64,000 bases of DNA from Acanthosepion pharaonis (lineage: Eukaryota > Mollusca > Cephalopoda > Sepiida > Sepiidae). The stretch is taken from positions 20,001 through 84,000 of the forward strand of contig CAHIKZ030003488.1 in NCBI GenBank assembly GCA_903632075.3, written 5' to 3'. A program made the translations under genes and the position numbers. Shown in pieces: positions 54,621-64,000 of this stretch. Numbering within the stretch: the first letter of the stretch is position 1; the number at the start of each line of letters is the position of its first letter. Under the pieces are notes generated by a model. That model was not told the DNA's origin, made no database searches, and worked only from the letters and a program-made list of their open reading frames with translations.

Positions 54621-55020
54621 CTTGTAAATTGTCAAGTCGTTAAAAATTTCGAATTAGTCATTTGACCTTGACAATTGGACAAGTTCAAATTTTACATTTC
54701 AATGAAATGTCTATTTTTATTTGGAAGTTTAACATTTCAATCAGTATTTATCACGTTAATTGAATCTAAATTTAACGAGTTAATTACAATAACGTTACTC
54801 TTAGAAGAGATCGAATTCACGAACAAGTTCGATCGTTACTTTGAAGCACGTCTGCGATATATTTACTAAGCGCACGTCATGTGACACATTGTGAATATCG
54901 AATTAATAAGAAATTAACTTTCTATCAATTTCTTTGTCAGGCCGAGAACCTTTTAATATCTACACGTAACTATTCCTCAAATCATAACTTTAAGTCATTC
55001 ATGAGGCAAACTTGAAAGGT
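54621..55020. other. Unassigned sequence
   Basis: The plus frame at 54675-54869 has no recognised domain. Confidence 0.4.
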
Positions 55021-55021
55021 T

Positions 55022-55110
55022 CGTGTGGGCTGATGACTGATTAGTTAGGGCGTTAACCTTCTAATTCTAAGACCCATGTTCGAACTGATTAGTAAAAGAA
55101 CCGATTTCTT
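55022..55110 (+). mobile_element. tRNA-like sequence, probable SINE head
   Basis: TGATGACTGATTAGTTAGGG (A-box-like) and, about 35 bases on, CATGTTCGAACTG (B-box-like). No acceptor stem. It is not SINE-1, -2 or -3. Confidence 0.45.
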
Positions 55111-55329
55111 GATAGTATCGACCTAGATAAATTTGATGACGAACTGTTTACTCCGACACTCAGTTTAAAAAAATATGTCTGTTAATGCTTGTATGTTTCT
55201 ATGTGCGTAAAACAACGAAAAGAATATAAAATTCAAACGTTCATAACATTAATTTTAAAAAAAGGGCTCAGTACAAGAATATAGCAATAAATATTTATTA
55301 TAAACTGCTACATTGGAACATGCAAGTTA

Positions 55330-55460
55330 TCACGACGTGGCGTAATGGTTAGCAAGCTTGTCTTGCAAGATCGGTTACGAATGAAAGTTCGATACTCACT
55401 GGGTGCCCTATTCTTTCGGCCTTGTGCCACATCCAAGTTAGGCTTGGAAAATCACTATAT
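55330..55460 (+). mobile_element. SINE-1 copy
   Basis: CGACGTGGCGTAATGGTTAG (A box), AAAGTTCGATACTCAC (B box), TTTCGGCCTTGTGCCACATC and GGAAAATCACTATAT. Confidence 0.88.
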
Positions 55461-55641
55461 ATATGAAGAGATGATTTTATATATATATATATGAAACATG
55501 GTTAGAACTGTGTAGCGAAAAAAACATATTTGAAATCAATTAATCTATGATATTAATGCTCTGTAAATTTACATTGAGCACTATTTTGTAAAAATAAAAA
55601 TATCTATAAGAACACCGGATTATATATCTTACTGTTCTTTC

Positions 55642-55643
<2 letters not shown>

Positions 55644-55677
<34 letters not shown>
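55644..55677. repeat. (TA)n microsatellite
   Basis: Ends at the base of the second long hairpin. Confidence 0.96.
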
Positions 55678-55678
<1 letters not shown>

Positions 55679-55766
55679 CAATAGGAAAACTAGTAATTGC
55701 TGACGCGTTTCACCCAATGTGGACTTTATCAAAGAACGCGTCAGCAATTACTAGTTTTCCTATTGT
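55678..55766. repeat. Perfect 32-bp-arm hairpin
   Basis: 55678-55709 and 55735-55766 are exact reverse complements around a 25-base loop. On the minus strand the loop and right arm read TTGATAAAGTCC...GGGTGAAACGCGTC, which has the order of a hammerhead core with two core changes. No protein-coding role; the 88-codon open frame across it is accidental. Confidence 0.95.
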
Positions 55767-55840
55767 CATTTTTTATTCATAAATATTGTCTTCTCTACTG
55801 GTTAAATCGAAGAAAATTTCATATATATACATATACACAT

Positions 55841-55843
<3 letters not shown>

Positions 55844-55890
<47 letters not shown>
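55844..55890. repeat. (TA)n microsatellite
   Basis: A TA run of about 47 bases. Another of about 40 is at 56174-56212. Confidence 0.97.
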
Positions 55891-55893
<3 letters not shown>

Positions 55894-56169
55894 CAGAGGA
55901 CTATGGATATATAAACTTAGCTTAGATTATAAGATCAGCAGACATCGATATAGACGTTATTGAAAATACGAAGAACAAACTGAGATAGCCCTTCTATCAA
56001 TAACAGAACTGGAAGCAACTATCGGTTTGTTTTCTATATATATATATATTATTTACAGCCTCGACATTACTATTTATCTGAGAAATAATAATTAATCAAA
56101 CGGATAGTTGCATATAGGCGGCGCAGGGAAGAGAGAAGTTGAGCTAAAAAGATAGGGACGAAAATACTG

Positions 56170-56215
<46 letters not shown>

Positions 56216-56320
56216 AGGCATTGTGTGTGTGAGAGATGGTGATGAGTGCACTGACATGGAAAGGGAGAAATAATATATACGGCAGAGTGAGAGTGATATG
56301 CGAACAGTCTGCGAGTGATA
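55891..56320. other. Unassigned sequence
   Basis: Contains (TA)n at 56174-56212. No element recognised. Confidence 0.4.
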
Positions 56321-56495
56321 GTTTGCCCTAATAGAATTATACAGGCCAACCATATCGATTTCTTGTTCAACAAATATTTCCCACCAAGCACAGCTTCTTT
56401 CAGTTGCGCCTTTTCTTTTCACCGCTCCCAAACCCTGCCTTTGCCCTCCCTCAGCCAGATCAAAATGTCCCAGTTCTTCTTTTCTCTGCACTTAC

Positions 56496-56650
56496 CTTAC
56501 ATCATTATCGCCATTTTTTTTTCTTTTGGTCCAACTAAAGTTCCATCCTAAATGACGTCTTTCCAATTTCTGCCAACTGGGCGGCCGTCAACTCTTCTCG
56601 ACTTTCTGACGGACGTCGTACGATTCAAACTCAGCTTTCGATATTTTTTT
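56496..56650 (-). promoter_or_regulatory. Candidate minus-strand first exon with splice donor
   Basis: On the minus strand the sequence is GC/CpG-richer than its surroundings and contains GACGTCCG, AAAGACGTCATTT (CRE-like) and AAAAAATGGCGAT (YY1-like). It runs into GATGTAAG|GTAAGTGCAG, a consensus splice donor with the exon ending at 56496. The ATG inside the YY1-like site meets a stop after five codons, so the exon would be 5' UTR. No acceptor or coding exon could be linked. Treat as a hypothesis. Confidence 0.22.
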
Positions 56651-57030
56651 AATCTCTCTTTGTTTCTCTTCATGTTACGTCACTATTGCAGATTCTAAAA
56701 GCAATCCAGCGTACTTACTTTGTACTTCAAACAACGCACGAACTGTACTTTAATTTGTGAATAATCTATTACCTGTTTTGGCAATTAGGATATTCTATCC
56801 CACTATAATCTCTCCGTCTGTAAGTGCAACTCTTTAGAGTCATGTTCTTAAATAGCCTTATAAGATCGAGACTTTCATGTGGATGTCAGTCGTTCATAAA
56901 TATCTAAACTGTCATCTGTATACAACCGCCTTCTCAGATCAGTGTTTGAAAATGGGATTCGTGCGATTTAATCCTGTTGGTTTTAGTGAGGACCATACTA
57001 TCTTCGAATCACGTAGACTGGTGCTAAAGA
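56651..57030. other. Unassigned sequence
   Basis: No element recognised. Confidence 0.4.
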
Positions 57031-57034
57031 ACAC

Positions 57035-57215
57035 AAATAACTTGACAGAATAACAGAAATCACATCATTTGAGGACCTTCCACGGCAGCAAAAACTAAAA
57101 TGGATGGCACATGTAACGTGGAGAAAATAATGACAAAAATCACCTTCCACACGACTTCAAACTAAAAGCTAGGAAGGAAACCCTTCAATACTAGAAAGAG
57201 CAATAACAGTTACCT
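57035..57215 (+). pseudogene. LINE-F 3' fragment, copy 1
   Basis: AGAATAACAGAAATCACATC, then CAGCAAAAACTAAAATGGATG (QQKLKWM), GGCACATGTAACG (AHVTR) and ATACTAGAAAGAGCAATAAC (ILERAIT) give the C-terminal block QQxLKWxxHVxRREN of another LINE class. It is repeated at 57760. Confidence 0.6.
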
Positions 57216-57219
57216 AACT

Positions 57220-57720
57220 TGAGAAAACCATTTTCCAGAAAAATAGTTCAGGGGATTCAAATCAAGGGTATAAGGATGTCATATGCTGAAAAAGTGCAAT
57301 GATCATTGTAAGGGTCATTTGAGAAAGAACAGTATCCCGTACGGCCACAACATTGATCTAAGGAATTGACCACCATATCCAGCATTTCTTTGGAGGCAGT
57401 GACATTGACTATGAAACTTTTACAAAAAGAAGTCAAGTAGTATGACATGGGTCTTAGGGCAATTACAGACAACGTGAACCTTTGTGTGCATCACCTTGCC
57501 TACCTATGTGTGGTGACACCTGATGGTCATTCTCTTTACCTGGCCACTTTCAAGAGGCTTGCTGTGTCACAGACACTACATACCTTTCCATTTCTTGTGT
57601 AAGATTGAAAGTCATCATGTTGATGCTCTCAATACATCTAAAAGTGAAATGAGTACGTAAAAAATGTGGTGTGAACCTTAGTCATTATATAAAGTCCCCT
57701 TCAATTTATGGATTGTTCAG
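57220..57720 (-). pseudogene. Mariner-like transposase remnant
   Basis: The minus strand gives the codons for DLNPLNYF (57241-57263), the (SP)DLNPLDYF box with the third catalytic residue of mariner transposases. Upstream, in another frame, it gives VNVTASKEMLDMVVNSLDQC, corresponding to the VNAxxYxEVLexVVKPWID segment before the second catalytic Asp. The QDSAP box is not readable. Heavily decayed; it separates two LINE-F pieces. Confidence 0.65.
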
Positions 57721-57759
57721 TGTATCTTCTCAACTACCTGCAACAGGCTGTATAGAAAA

Positions 57760-57960
57760 ATAACTGTGCCAAATAACAGGAACCGCATCATATGAGAACT
57801 TTCAACAGCAGCAACAACCTAAATGGACAACACATGCAAATCGAAGAGAAAATTACACAATCAAGTTGTTGATGTTCAACACTTCTATAAACAAAACGTT
57901 AAAAAGGAAGGCCCATCTTTACTGCAAAGAGCAATAACAGTGAAATTTAGAAATGTATTT
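57760..57960 (+). pseudogene. LINE-F 3' fragment, copy 2
   Basis: ATAACAGGAACCGCATCATA, CAGCAACAACCTAAATGGAC and CTGCAAAGAGCAATAACAGT parallel copy 1 base for base in order. Confidence 0.6.
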
Positions 57961-58091
57961 TACTAAATAATTAATTCATGAGTACTGAGTGTTCGGTCAA
58001 TAATAATATTACCGTAGCATCGAGTAGATCGTTGAGGTTGAATTATGTGAAATATGTAAAATATTATGAAAAATTATGTGAATTCTTCAAA

Positions 58092-58420
58092 TTATGTGAA
58101 ATGAATTTCTCATCTAATTGCCACTACAATAACGTAGGATTTTTGATAATGTTGGTCGAGGTTGAATTATGTGAAATGAATTTCTCATCTAATTGCCACT
58201 ACAATAACGTAGGATTTTTGATAATGTTGGTCGAGGTTGAATTATGTGAAATGAATTTCTCATCTAATTGCCACTACAATAACGTAGGATTTTTGATAAT
58301 GTTGGTCGAGGTTGAATTATGTGAAATGAATTTCTCATCTAATTGCCACTACAATAACGTAGGATTTTTGATAATGTTGGTCGAGGTTGAATTATGTGAA
58401 ATTAATTTCTCATCTAAATA
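58092..58420. repeat. 75-bp minisatellite, four copies, in frame
   Basis: Four units of exactly 75 bp (58092-58391), almost identical, plus a partial fifth. Since 75 is a multiple of three, one plus frame stays open through the array (57978-58445) with a repeated LCEMNFSSNCHYNNVGFLIM. Imperfect GAATTATGTGAAATGAATTT half-units continue to about 58560, outside the ORF. A tandem duplication, most likely not a gene. Confidence 0.93.
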
Positions 58421-58734
58421 TGTGAAAATTATGCGAATTATGTGACAATTATGAAAAATTATATGAATTATTCAAATTACATGAAATGAATTTCTCATCT
58501 AATTATGTGAATTATGTAAAGAATTATGCGAATTATTTAAATTATATAAAATGAATTTCCTATTTACTTACCGTTACAGTAATGTCGTATTTTTGTTCAT
58601 GTTGGTCGAGGAGATCGTTGAGGTTTCTTCTCGAAGAAATGCTCTCATGGGAGTAGTTTCTTTCTCCACACTGAACTTTATTTTTCCTTCTCTTAGACTG
58701 ACCCTTAAACAAAGCTAATGAGCCCTGTCTACTC

Positions 58735-58805
58735 TATGAAGCCCATAGCTCACTTGGGAAAGAGACGGATTCATGTCTTTCTCCAGGTCATTTGAGCTAA
58801 CTCGT
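58735..58805. mobile_element. SINE-2-like fragment
   Basis: AAGCCCATAGCTCACTTGGGAAAG-type sequence only; identity uncertain. Confidence 0.4.
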
Positions 58806-59005
58806 CAAAACGCCCGCAATTTTTACTCGGCCGTGCTTATTTCATTTTTTAGTCTCAACAGGTCGTACTCTAAAAAAATAAAGTACTAAAATATTGTCAA
58901 GTGATATTGCAATGTAACAGAGCAGAGGGTAATATGAGGTCATGCCTTTCAAAAGGACATCAATACAATAAATCGTCTCAATCAAACTCTGGATGTGTCT
59001 CTTTT
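58806..59005. other. Unassigned sequence
   Basis: Nothing recognised. Confidence 0.4.
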
Positions 59006-59009
59006 TATA

Positions 59010-59530
59010 TGCCGTGGCTCTTCAAGACGTGGGGGATCATGGTTCTCCACAACTTCTAATCGTTCGTAACTTTTAATAATTTACTATCCCTCAGTTCCTG
59101 TTCTGCCATTCATTTACCCAAGCACTTTTCTCCGACTCTCTTGCTTTGAATATGTCGTGTGAGTATTATATTCTCTAAGACTACTTTCCTCGTTGCGTGT
59201 GCCAGAAATTTCAACTGCCTCTCTCGTATTCTAAGTATCATTTTTGTTTCCATTTTCCTTCAAAATTCACCGTTGCTCACATGTTCCATAGTATTCACAG
59301 AATCCTTCTCCAGAACCACAGCTCTCTTGCCTCTAGTCGCTTCCTTTTATGAGAAATTGTCCAGCATTCGCTACCATATGAGGGGATTAAACTCTTCAGT
59401 ACACTTTATTTTGTTACTAGTGACATTTTCCTGTTTTTCTTTACTTTCCTTTGCTTATGGAAGGATTCTTTAGCTAATCCAATGCATCTTCGAGTCTCGA
59501 GATTTCATTTTCCGTCTCACCGATCTTATG
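59010..59530 (-). pseudogene. LINE-B C-terminal half, minus strand
   Basis: Reading the minus strand: the region after LGS (KTQRCIG-like), GRMLDNF (for GSECWTIS), ATRGKRAVVLEKDS (for LEATEMWFYRRM), NVSNGE (for HVSNEE), KRKQKxYLEYERGS, ENIILTRHI-like and finally NHDPPRLEE at the 3' end. One 104-codon plus frame is a shadow. Confidence 0.8.
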
Positions 59531-59724
59531 TTCTGCTTTAATAAAAGCTTTGCACCACATTTGGAATAAAAAATTAAAGTTTTCTGATCGATTGAATACA
59601 ATTAAAGGTTTCTGAATTTAAGTAAATATTCTTATTTAACGGCTTATGCGATATTTTAAATAAAAATGGACAAAAATTCTAGGGAAATTATATATAGGCA
59701 GAATACAACGGGTAATTTTAAATT

Positions 59725-59965
59725 CTAAAATGGAAACAAAAAAGTGTAGTTATACAGAGCATCAGAAAGATTCTGTTGGACACATAATGAAGACAGATTG
59801 GAAAATATGACTATCACAGGACATAGTGAAGCCATGGAAGACAGTAGAAAACAGTGTATAATCTACCTAACGACCTTGTGTAAATGGTTATCAGAACAGG
59901 GATTAGGAGAGACAGTGAAAAAATTTTACTAAAGACTACCAAAGTTGTCTTCTATGAAGAACATT
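59725..59965 (+). pseudogene. LINE-B 3' end
   Basis: FCWTHNEDRLENMTITGHSE and YLTTLCKWLSEQGLGETVKK give the penultimate blocks of LINE-B in the plus direction. The final KLWRAMI is missing. Confidence 0.82.
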
Positions 59966-60084
59966 CGCAAAAGGTAAAAGTTTTGAATGTTGTCTATCGT
60001 TTCTCAGCAGAATAATTTTTATGTTTTGTCTATTTTTGTTCCTTTCTTAGACCTATCCATAATTTCCACTAATATAAATCAATA

Positions 60085-60715
60085 TAGTTCTTCTTTATGT
60101 GCCGTGTTCCCTCTGGATGTAGGCGATCATGGCTCTCCACAACTTCCTGTCCCATGTTGCTCTTAACTTTGTATTCCGGTTATTTCTCATAAGCCCTGTT
60201 CCGCCATTTATTTAGTCAAGTTTACTATATATTATGCGTTGTTTTCCTCTTCCCCCCCTCTCACCCTCTATCTCTTCCAGTCATAGTTTTTGTTTTCATT
60301 TTCTTTAAAACTTCGTCGTTGCTCACATGTTCGGTCTATGGTATCCTCAGCATCCTTTTGTAGAACCACATTTCTCTTGCTTTATGTTTTCTCTTTATCT
60401 TTAAGGAGTTTGTCCAGAATCCGCTGCCATGTTGGAGGACATATATCACGTAGCAGTTTAGTACTCTTTTATTTGTTTCTAGCGATTTTTTTCTATTTCT
60501 TTATACTCTGCTTAGTTTTAGGAATACTTCTTTGGTTATCCCAATACGCTTTCGGATTTCATTGTCACATTTTCTGTCTTCTGTTAAAACACTTCCCAGA
60601 TATTTAAGTTTTTACACTTGTTTGATTTTGGTATCTTCGATTTGCAATTCGCACTTTGGACTCTTTTTGCTAACAATCATGCATTCTGTTTTCTTGCAGA
60701 TCATCACAGTTCAGT
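60085..60715 (-). pseudogene. LINE-B C-terminal half, minus strand, second copy
   Basis: The minus strand carries KTECMIVSKKESKVRI (in shifted frames), the KIKQV...KYLGS position, CDNEIRKRIG-like (CAATGAAATCCGAAAGCGTA), LLRDICPPTWQRILDKLL (where LYGSECW has mutated), RNVVLQKDAEDTID and NNEVLKK-like, ending at the 3' block GTGGAGAGCCATGATCGCCT. Confidence 0.83.
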
Positions 60716-60917
60716 CAGTTATGTGCCATGCATGATGCACGCGTAGGCGATCATGCATCTGTCCTGCTATTTACCCATAGCTGGGGGGGGAGAAGAGAAT
60801 TCATACCTTTTCTAAGAATATTAGCACAAAGGAATCTAATGGATTTGACTTGAATTCGAACTCGGCTCTCCGATACCTCAATCCCAGCTACTATCAATTA
60901 CTCCACCGTGCCTCCTG
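60716..60917 (-). mobile_element. SINE-2 with LINE-B-derived tail
   Basis: The minus strand starts GGAGGCACGGTGGAGTAATT, B box GAGTTCGAATTC, then CCCAGCTATGGGTAAATAGC. It ends with CATGATCGCCTACGCGTGCA and CATGCATGGCACATAACTGA-type sequence, which is the LINE-B 3' terminus (MIAY...GT stop and 3' UTR). Confidence 0.82.
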
Positions 60918-61165
60918 AAGTCAGTTATGTGCCATGCGTGATACACGCTTAGGCGATCTGTTCTGCTATTTACCCATATTTTGTAGTAAGTCGTTTTAAA
61001 TATTTTGCAAGTAACTCTTTTCCCCTTGACCATCCCTTTCGTCGTCCATTCATAAACTCGTTAAGTAGGTTACTTGCAGTTTATCTTTGCTTCTCTTGCC
61101 TTCATTATGCCCTGTAAGTGTTAAATTCTCCAGGCCCTCTTTCCTCATTAAATTAAGAACGCGCA
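60918..61165 (-). mobile_element. LINE-B scraps and a second SINE tail
   Basis: 60918-60980 repeats the LINE-B-type tail and the end of the SINE-2 body. 60990-61165 on the minus strand reads MRKEGLENLTLTGHNEGKRS and TYLTSL, LINE-B C-terminus. Confidence 0.75.
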
Positions 61166-61354
61166 GTAGATTAAAAAACAATAATGTCAATGTTTGTAAT
61201 ATAGTGCGTGGGGGGAGGGGAATTCCAGAAATTGGTCAATTGATTACTCAGCCACTTATTGAAGTTATTATGCCAGGGCTGGTCTCTTGCCCCCACCAAC
61301 CACATAAGCGCCCTCCCCACACAGACCCTACTACATCTCAGTTTTCATAAAATC
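61166..61354. other. Unassigned sequence
   Basis: A G-rich patch at 61208-61220 and C-rich patches near 61310. No element recognised. Confidence 0.4.
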
Positions 61355-61640
61355 AGTCAGTTATGTGCCATGCGTGATACACGCGTAGGCGATCATGTAT
61401 CTTTTGATATATGACAGACGAGGCAGATTTTTTCCCGCAGTAGGTTGCCATTTCTTTCTGAGGTAGACCAGTTGCCTATCGAAGGATATAGAATCCAGTC
61501 TATGTGCTATTTACCCATAGCTGGGGGAGAAGAGGATTCATACCTTTACTAAGGATATTAGCACGTAATTGAATCTAATGAATTCGACTGGAATTTGAAC
61601 TCGGCTCTCCGATTTCTCAAAAGCTAGCAAAAGACAGTTA
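61355..61640 (-). mobile_element. SINE-2, full length, with LINE-B-derived tail
   Basis: The minus strand: B box GAGTTCAAATTCC, CTTAGTAAAGGTATGAATCC, CCAGCTATGGGTAAATAGC, ATAGACTGGATTCTATATCC, then about 100 bases of body and the same LINE-B-like end as the 60716 copy. Confidence 0.83.
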
Positions 61641-61960
61641 CACCTGAAGGCGTAGAGCTGCTTAAGAAGAGAGGTCCCTTTTTGTTAACCCTATAAATTC
61701 CCCTGTGGCGTGTCGATCCACGGCTTTGCTTTACTCAATGTTGCTGCTGGGTTTTTTCTAGCAACATTTAGTGTAGTTTTTTTTTACGATGTCAACTTTC
61801 TAGGTTCACGCCCAACCGGTAATGGATTCTGAGTTTTCCATCTCCTGGAATGGTTGACAAACAAAGCAAAAATCGCAGTTAAGTCCCGATATTAAGAAAC
61901 AAGAAAATATCGTAAGATGCAAAGAAAAGGATGCTGTCTTACTATGTGATATCAATCCCC
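61641..61960. other. Unassigned sequence
   Basis: Nothing clear. The end (61880-61960) may be diverged LINE-B upstream of the next fragment. Confidence 0.4.
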
Positions 61961-61961
61961 C

Positions 61962-62345
61962 TTTTATGGTAGTGAATACTGGAGAATTTTCCCACAGACT
62001 ATGAGAAAACTGGATGCAACCGAAATATGATTCTACAGCAGGATACTGAGAATTACATGGGTGGAGCGAGTAAGCAACGAGAATGTTTTAGAAAACAGTA
62101 ACAAGACGAAAACATGCTCAGAATCATAAAGAAACGGCTGAGATTTCTTGCATATTTAATGAAGATCGTGTCGAGATCAAGAAAGATAGGGACAGTGAAC
62201 GACCTACCTGACGTAATTTTGCGAACGGGTGATTGAACGAGAGCTGTGAAGCTTGGCAAAGGGAGAAACGCTGCTAAGAACCACGAGGGACAGGAGGTTA
62301 TGGAGAGACATGATCGGCCACGTCCTGAAGGTTCACGGCACAAAC
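61962..62345 (+). pseudogene. LINE-B C-terminal remnant
   Basis: YGSEYWRIFPQTMRKLDATE, then ILRITWVERVSNENVLEN, KKRLRFLAYLMKIVSR and RLWRDMIGHVLKVHGT give the complete C-terminal tail to the stop, in two frames. A 96-codon minus frame is a shadow. Confidence 0.88.
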
Positions 62346-62464
62346 AAGAAGAAAATTCAACAATCGGCAGCGAAAATCACTCTCTGTCCCCTGTGAAGCG
62401 TTGGTCTACAGTCTAACTACCTACACTAGATGTTGCTGCTGCTCTAGTTTTCGTGACATGCATG

Positions 62465-62640
62465 TTTTTACGTGATGGAGCTGATAACTCCATACCCACG
62501 TGGATTTGAATTCCGAGTGTTCTTCTCTTAGATTAGTTGCCAATCGAAGCTAGAGGGAGTAGGAGCCGAATGAAAATAGATGGATTAATGCCTTTCCCAA
62601 GGGTCTTTGCGTGATCGCCAACGAAACTACTTCGGTTGGG
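62465..62640 (-). mobile_element. SINE-2-like copy, diverged
   Basis: Reversed blocks TTCCCAAGGGTCTTTGCGTG, ATTAGTTGCCAATCGAAGCT and GTGGATTTGAATTCCGAGTG match the SINE-2 body order. The tRNA head is unclear. Confidence 0.7.
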
Positions 62641-62950
62641 ATTTAATTTGGTTGATATTTTGGTTCACAGCAAATCAACCTCTATAGGTTATTTAATGCC
62701 GAAATCTAAGTAATTTGAACACATTTTTATGGCCTCAACTAAATATATATTGAACGCAATTGTATGCCTTCAACTATAGATTAAAGGTATGTCTGTAACG
62801 CTAAAACACGTTAGACTATGGATGATAATATTGGATTTGGTTGATTTTGTTTAGCGGAACTGTACTTTTATTTAGAGATTCGTAACAAATCCCAAGAAAA
62901 AATGCATCTGTTATCTTCGCTTCAAATCACTTTCTCACCGGTGTAACGTA
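62641..62950. other. Unassigned sequence
   Basis: No element recognised. Confidence 0.4.
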
Positions 62951-62954
62951 TCTT

Positions 62955-63325
62955 CCCTGTGCCTTCTCTCTAAATATTTGGTACTTGTTATGATGAGCTT
63001 TCCTCTTTGGTACATCGATTTCATGAATCATAGTACCCTTTTACTGCTGAAATTAAAAGATGGAACCGTAAGTTCTATTCTAAGAGTTTCTTCTCTTGCA
63101 CTTCTCAGCTGAGAAACTCCCCTCCTGGTTTCCTGCTTTCTTTTTAATTTTATCATAAAAAATACAGCCTCACTCATCATTTCTTGTTTCCCTGATTCTT
63201 GTTTTTTTTTGTTTTTTTTTTGTTCTTTCGAATCAATAACGTTTTACCAGTTTCCTTCACTCTCAGTAACGTCTTGCGTCTTAGTGGTTTTATAGCCTTC
63301 CTTGGAGTTGTAATGATTTTTTAAA
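62955..63325 (+). pseudogene. LINE-A 3' end
   Basis: TTTGGTACATCGATTTCATG (LVHRFHE for VPRLYE), GAGAAACTCCCCTCCTGG (RLWNSLP position), and the 3' block GTAACGTCTTGCGTCTTAGTGG...TTCCTTGGAGTTGTAATG. Heavily diverged. Confidence 0.75.
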
Positions 63326-63780
63326 AAGTGGTTAATACATTGCCATACTTGTAGAATCTGAAGTAACTACATTATGTATATATTACCCGCCTTCTAAAGA
63401 AATATTTCATCATTTCTTTATATATTTTGACTGTTATCTTTTTTCCCACTCCCTTGTCTTAAAAAAAAAAAAACTTTTATTTATTGCCCATGTTTATGGC
63501 GTACGTTTCCTTTTGACGTGGTTATCATTTATCTAAGGCTCGTCTTTTACTGATGTCCTCATTCTTTCTCACGGTCAGTCAGTTTGGAGACACACCCAAA
63601 GACTTGCGACGAAGACGCCACGGAACGGTATCAACCGAATGATTGGGTCTAAGTGCTCAATTATTCTTCCCCCTCCCCGTTTCCAAATATCAAATCAGCT
63701 AAGATCGATAATCTTTGCCCAGCGGTCTTGTTTACGCTTACGACACGATATTGGCAGATTCGTGTGTAGACGATTTATAG
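63326..63780. other. Unassigned, CpG-richer in its second half
   Basis: 63575-63640 (TTGCGACGAAGACGCCACGG) has raised CpG, but no promoter or coding motif is clear. Confidence 0.4.
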
Positions 63781-63784
63781 TGCA

Positions 63785-63900
63785 TACGAGTTGGCGTCAC
63801 GGTTACCAACGCACGGTAAACAAGCTGGATAGGGAGTTCAAATTACGGCTGCGGCTGTTCCTCTATCACTACCAGATGGTGCTGAAAGGTTCTCAGTCCT
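63785..63900 (+). mobile_element. Possible tRNA-derived SINE head
   Basis: GTTGGCGTCACGGTTACCAA (A-box-like) followed about 38 bases later by GGGAGTTCAAATTACGG (B-box-like). The 106-codon open frame through it is not coding in my judgement. Confidence 0.4.
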
Positions 63901-64000
63901 ACCCATTTCCAAATCTTATTTCTCCTGCAAAAGGGCTCAAGCTAATAATTAGCTTGTAACTTTCAAGGACTTAAGATCCAAACTAGCCATATTTACATTA

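Noticed and set aside
58092..58420. CRISPR array
   Set aside because: Units are contiguous tandem copies with no unique spacers; the other arrays fail the same way.
60716..60755. A short conserved regulatory motif repeated at 60.72, 60.92 and 61.36 kb
   Set aside because: It is the LINE-B 3' terminus shared by SINE-2 copies, explained by retroposition.
63639..63959. 106-codon plus frame as a host gene
   Set aside because: No domain recognised, and it crosses a tRNA-like A/B-box pair, so it is probably repeat sequence.

Overview
This window reads as non-coding, repeat-packed DNA of an animal nuclear genome, most likely a coleoid cephalopod (octopus, squid or cuttlefish). That assignment is inferred from several tRNA-derived SINE families with A/B boxes, from LINE remnants with mollusc-like C-terminal motifs, and from abundant long (TA)n tracts in AT-rich DNA. 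There are no operons, Shine-Dalgarno-led genes, CRISPR arrays or intact long ORFs. I found no host protein-coding exon that I can defend. Nearly every open frame is low-complexity DNA, (TA)n read as YIYI, or a shadow of a transposon remnant.

Layout. 1-2.6 kb: mostly unique sequence, a CT-rich 18-bp tandem array, and a minus-strand promoter candidate (inverted CCAAT, TATA, splice donor) at about 2.0-2.15 kb. 2.6-6.2 kb: SINE and LINE remnants and a possible MULE transposase scrap. 6.2-10.8 kb: very AT-rich and nearly featureless. 10.8-18.3 kb: SINEs, LINE tails, an internally deleted mariner with terminal inverted repeats, and a pogo-type MITE. The last two sit in what looks like a duplicated LINE-A/LINE-E unit. 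18.3-24.6 kb: dispersed inverted repeats, a 5S-rRNA-derived SINE, a 26-bp minisatellite and a long near-perfect hairpin. 25-31 kb: full-length tRNA-SINEs, a LINE with twin-priming-like inversion, and pogo-type MITEs. 31-34.4 kb: a broken Tc1 (DD34E) transposase followed by a Penelope-like element with GIY-YIG remnant and flanking direct repeats. 36-43 kb: duplicated LINE blocks and a roughly 1.1-kb element with inverted ends carrying a FLYWCH zinc-finger remnant, probably Mutator-like. 43.4-45 kb: A/G-rich array. 45-52.4 kb: SINEs, two of them head-to-head, and a LINE with a nested MITE. 52.9-54.6 kb: T/C-rich degenerate satellite. 55-58.5 kb: a second perfect hairpin, a possible minus-strand first exon, a mariner remnant and a 75-bp in-frame minisatellite. 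58.7-63.9 kb: LINE and SINE mosaic.

How the parts relate. The retroelements appear to share ends. One SINE family carries the 3' end of the commonest LINE (called LINE-B here), the usual sign of a SINE mobilised by that LINE. DNA transposons use TA targets. The Penelope-like element, the Tc1 remnant and both long hairpins abut (TA)n tracts. Family labels LINE-A to LINE-G and SINE-1 to SINE-3 are local to this annotation. Sequence-only reading cannot assign library names.
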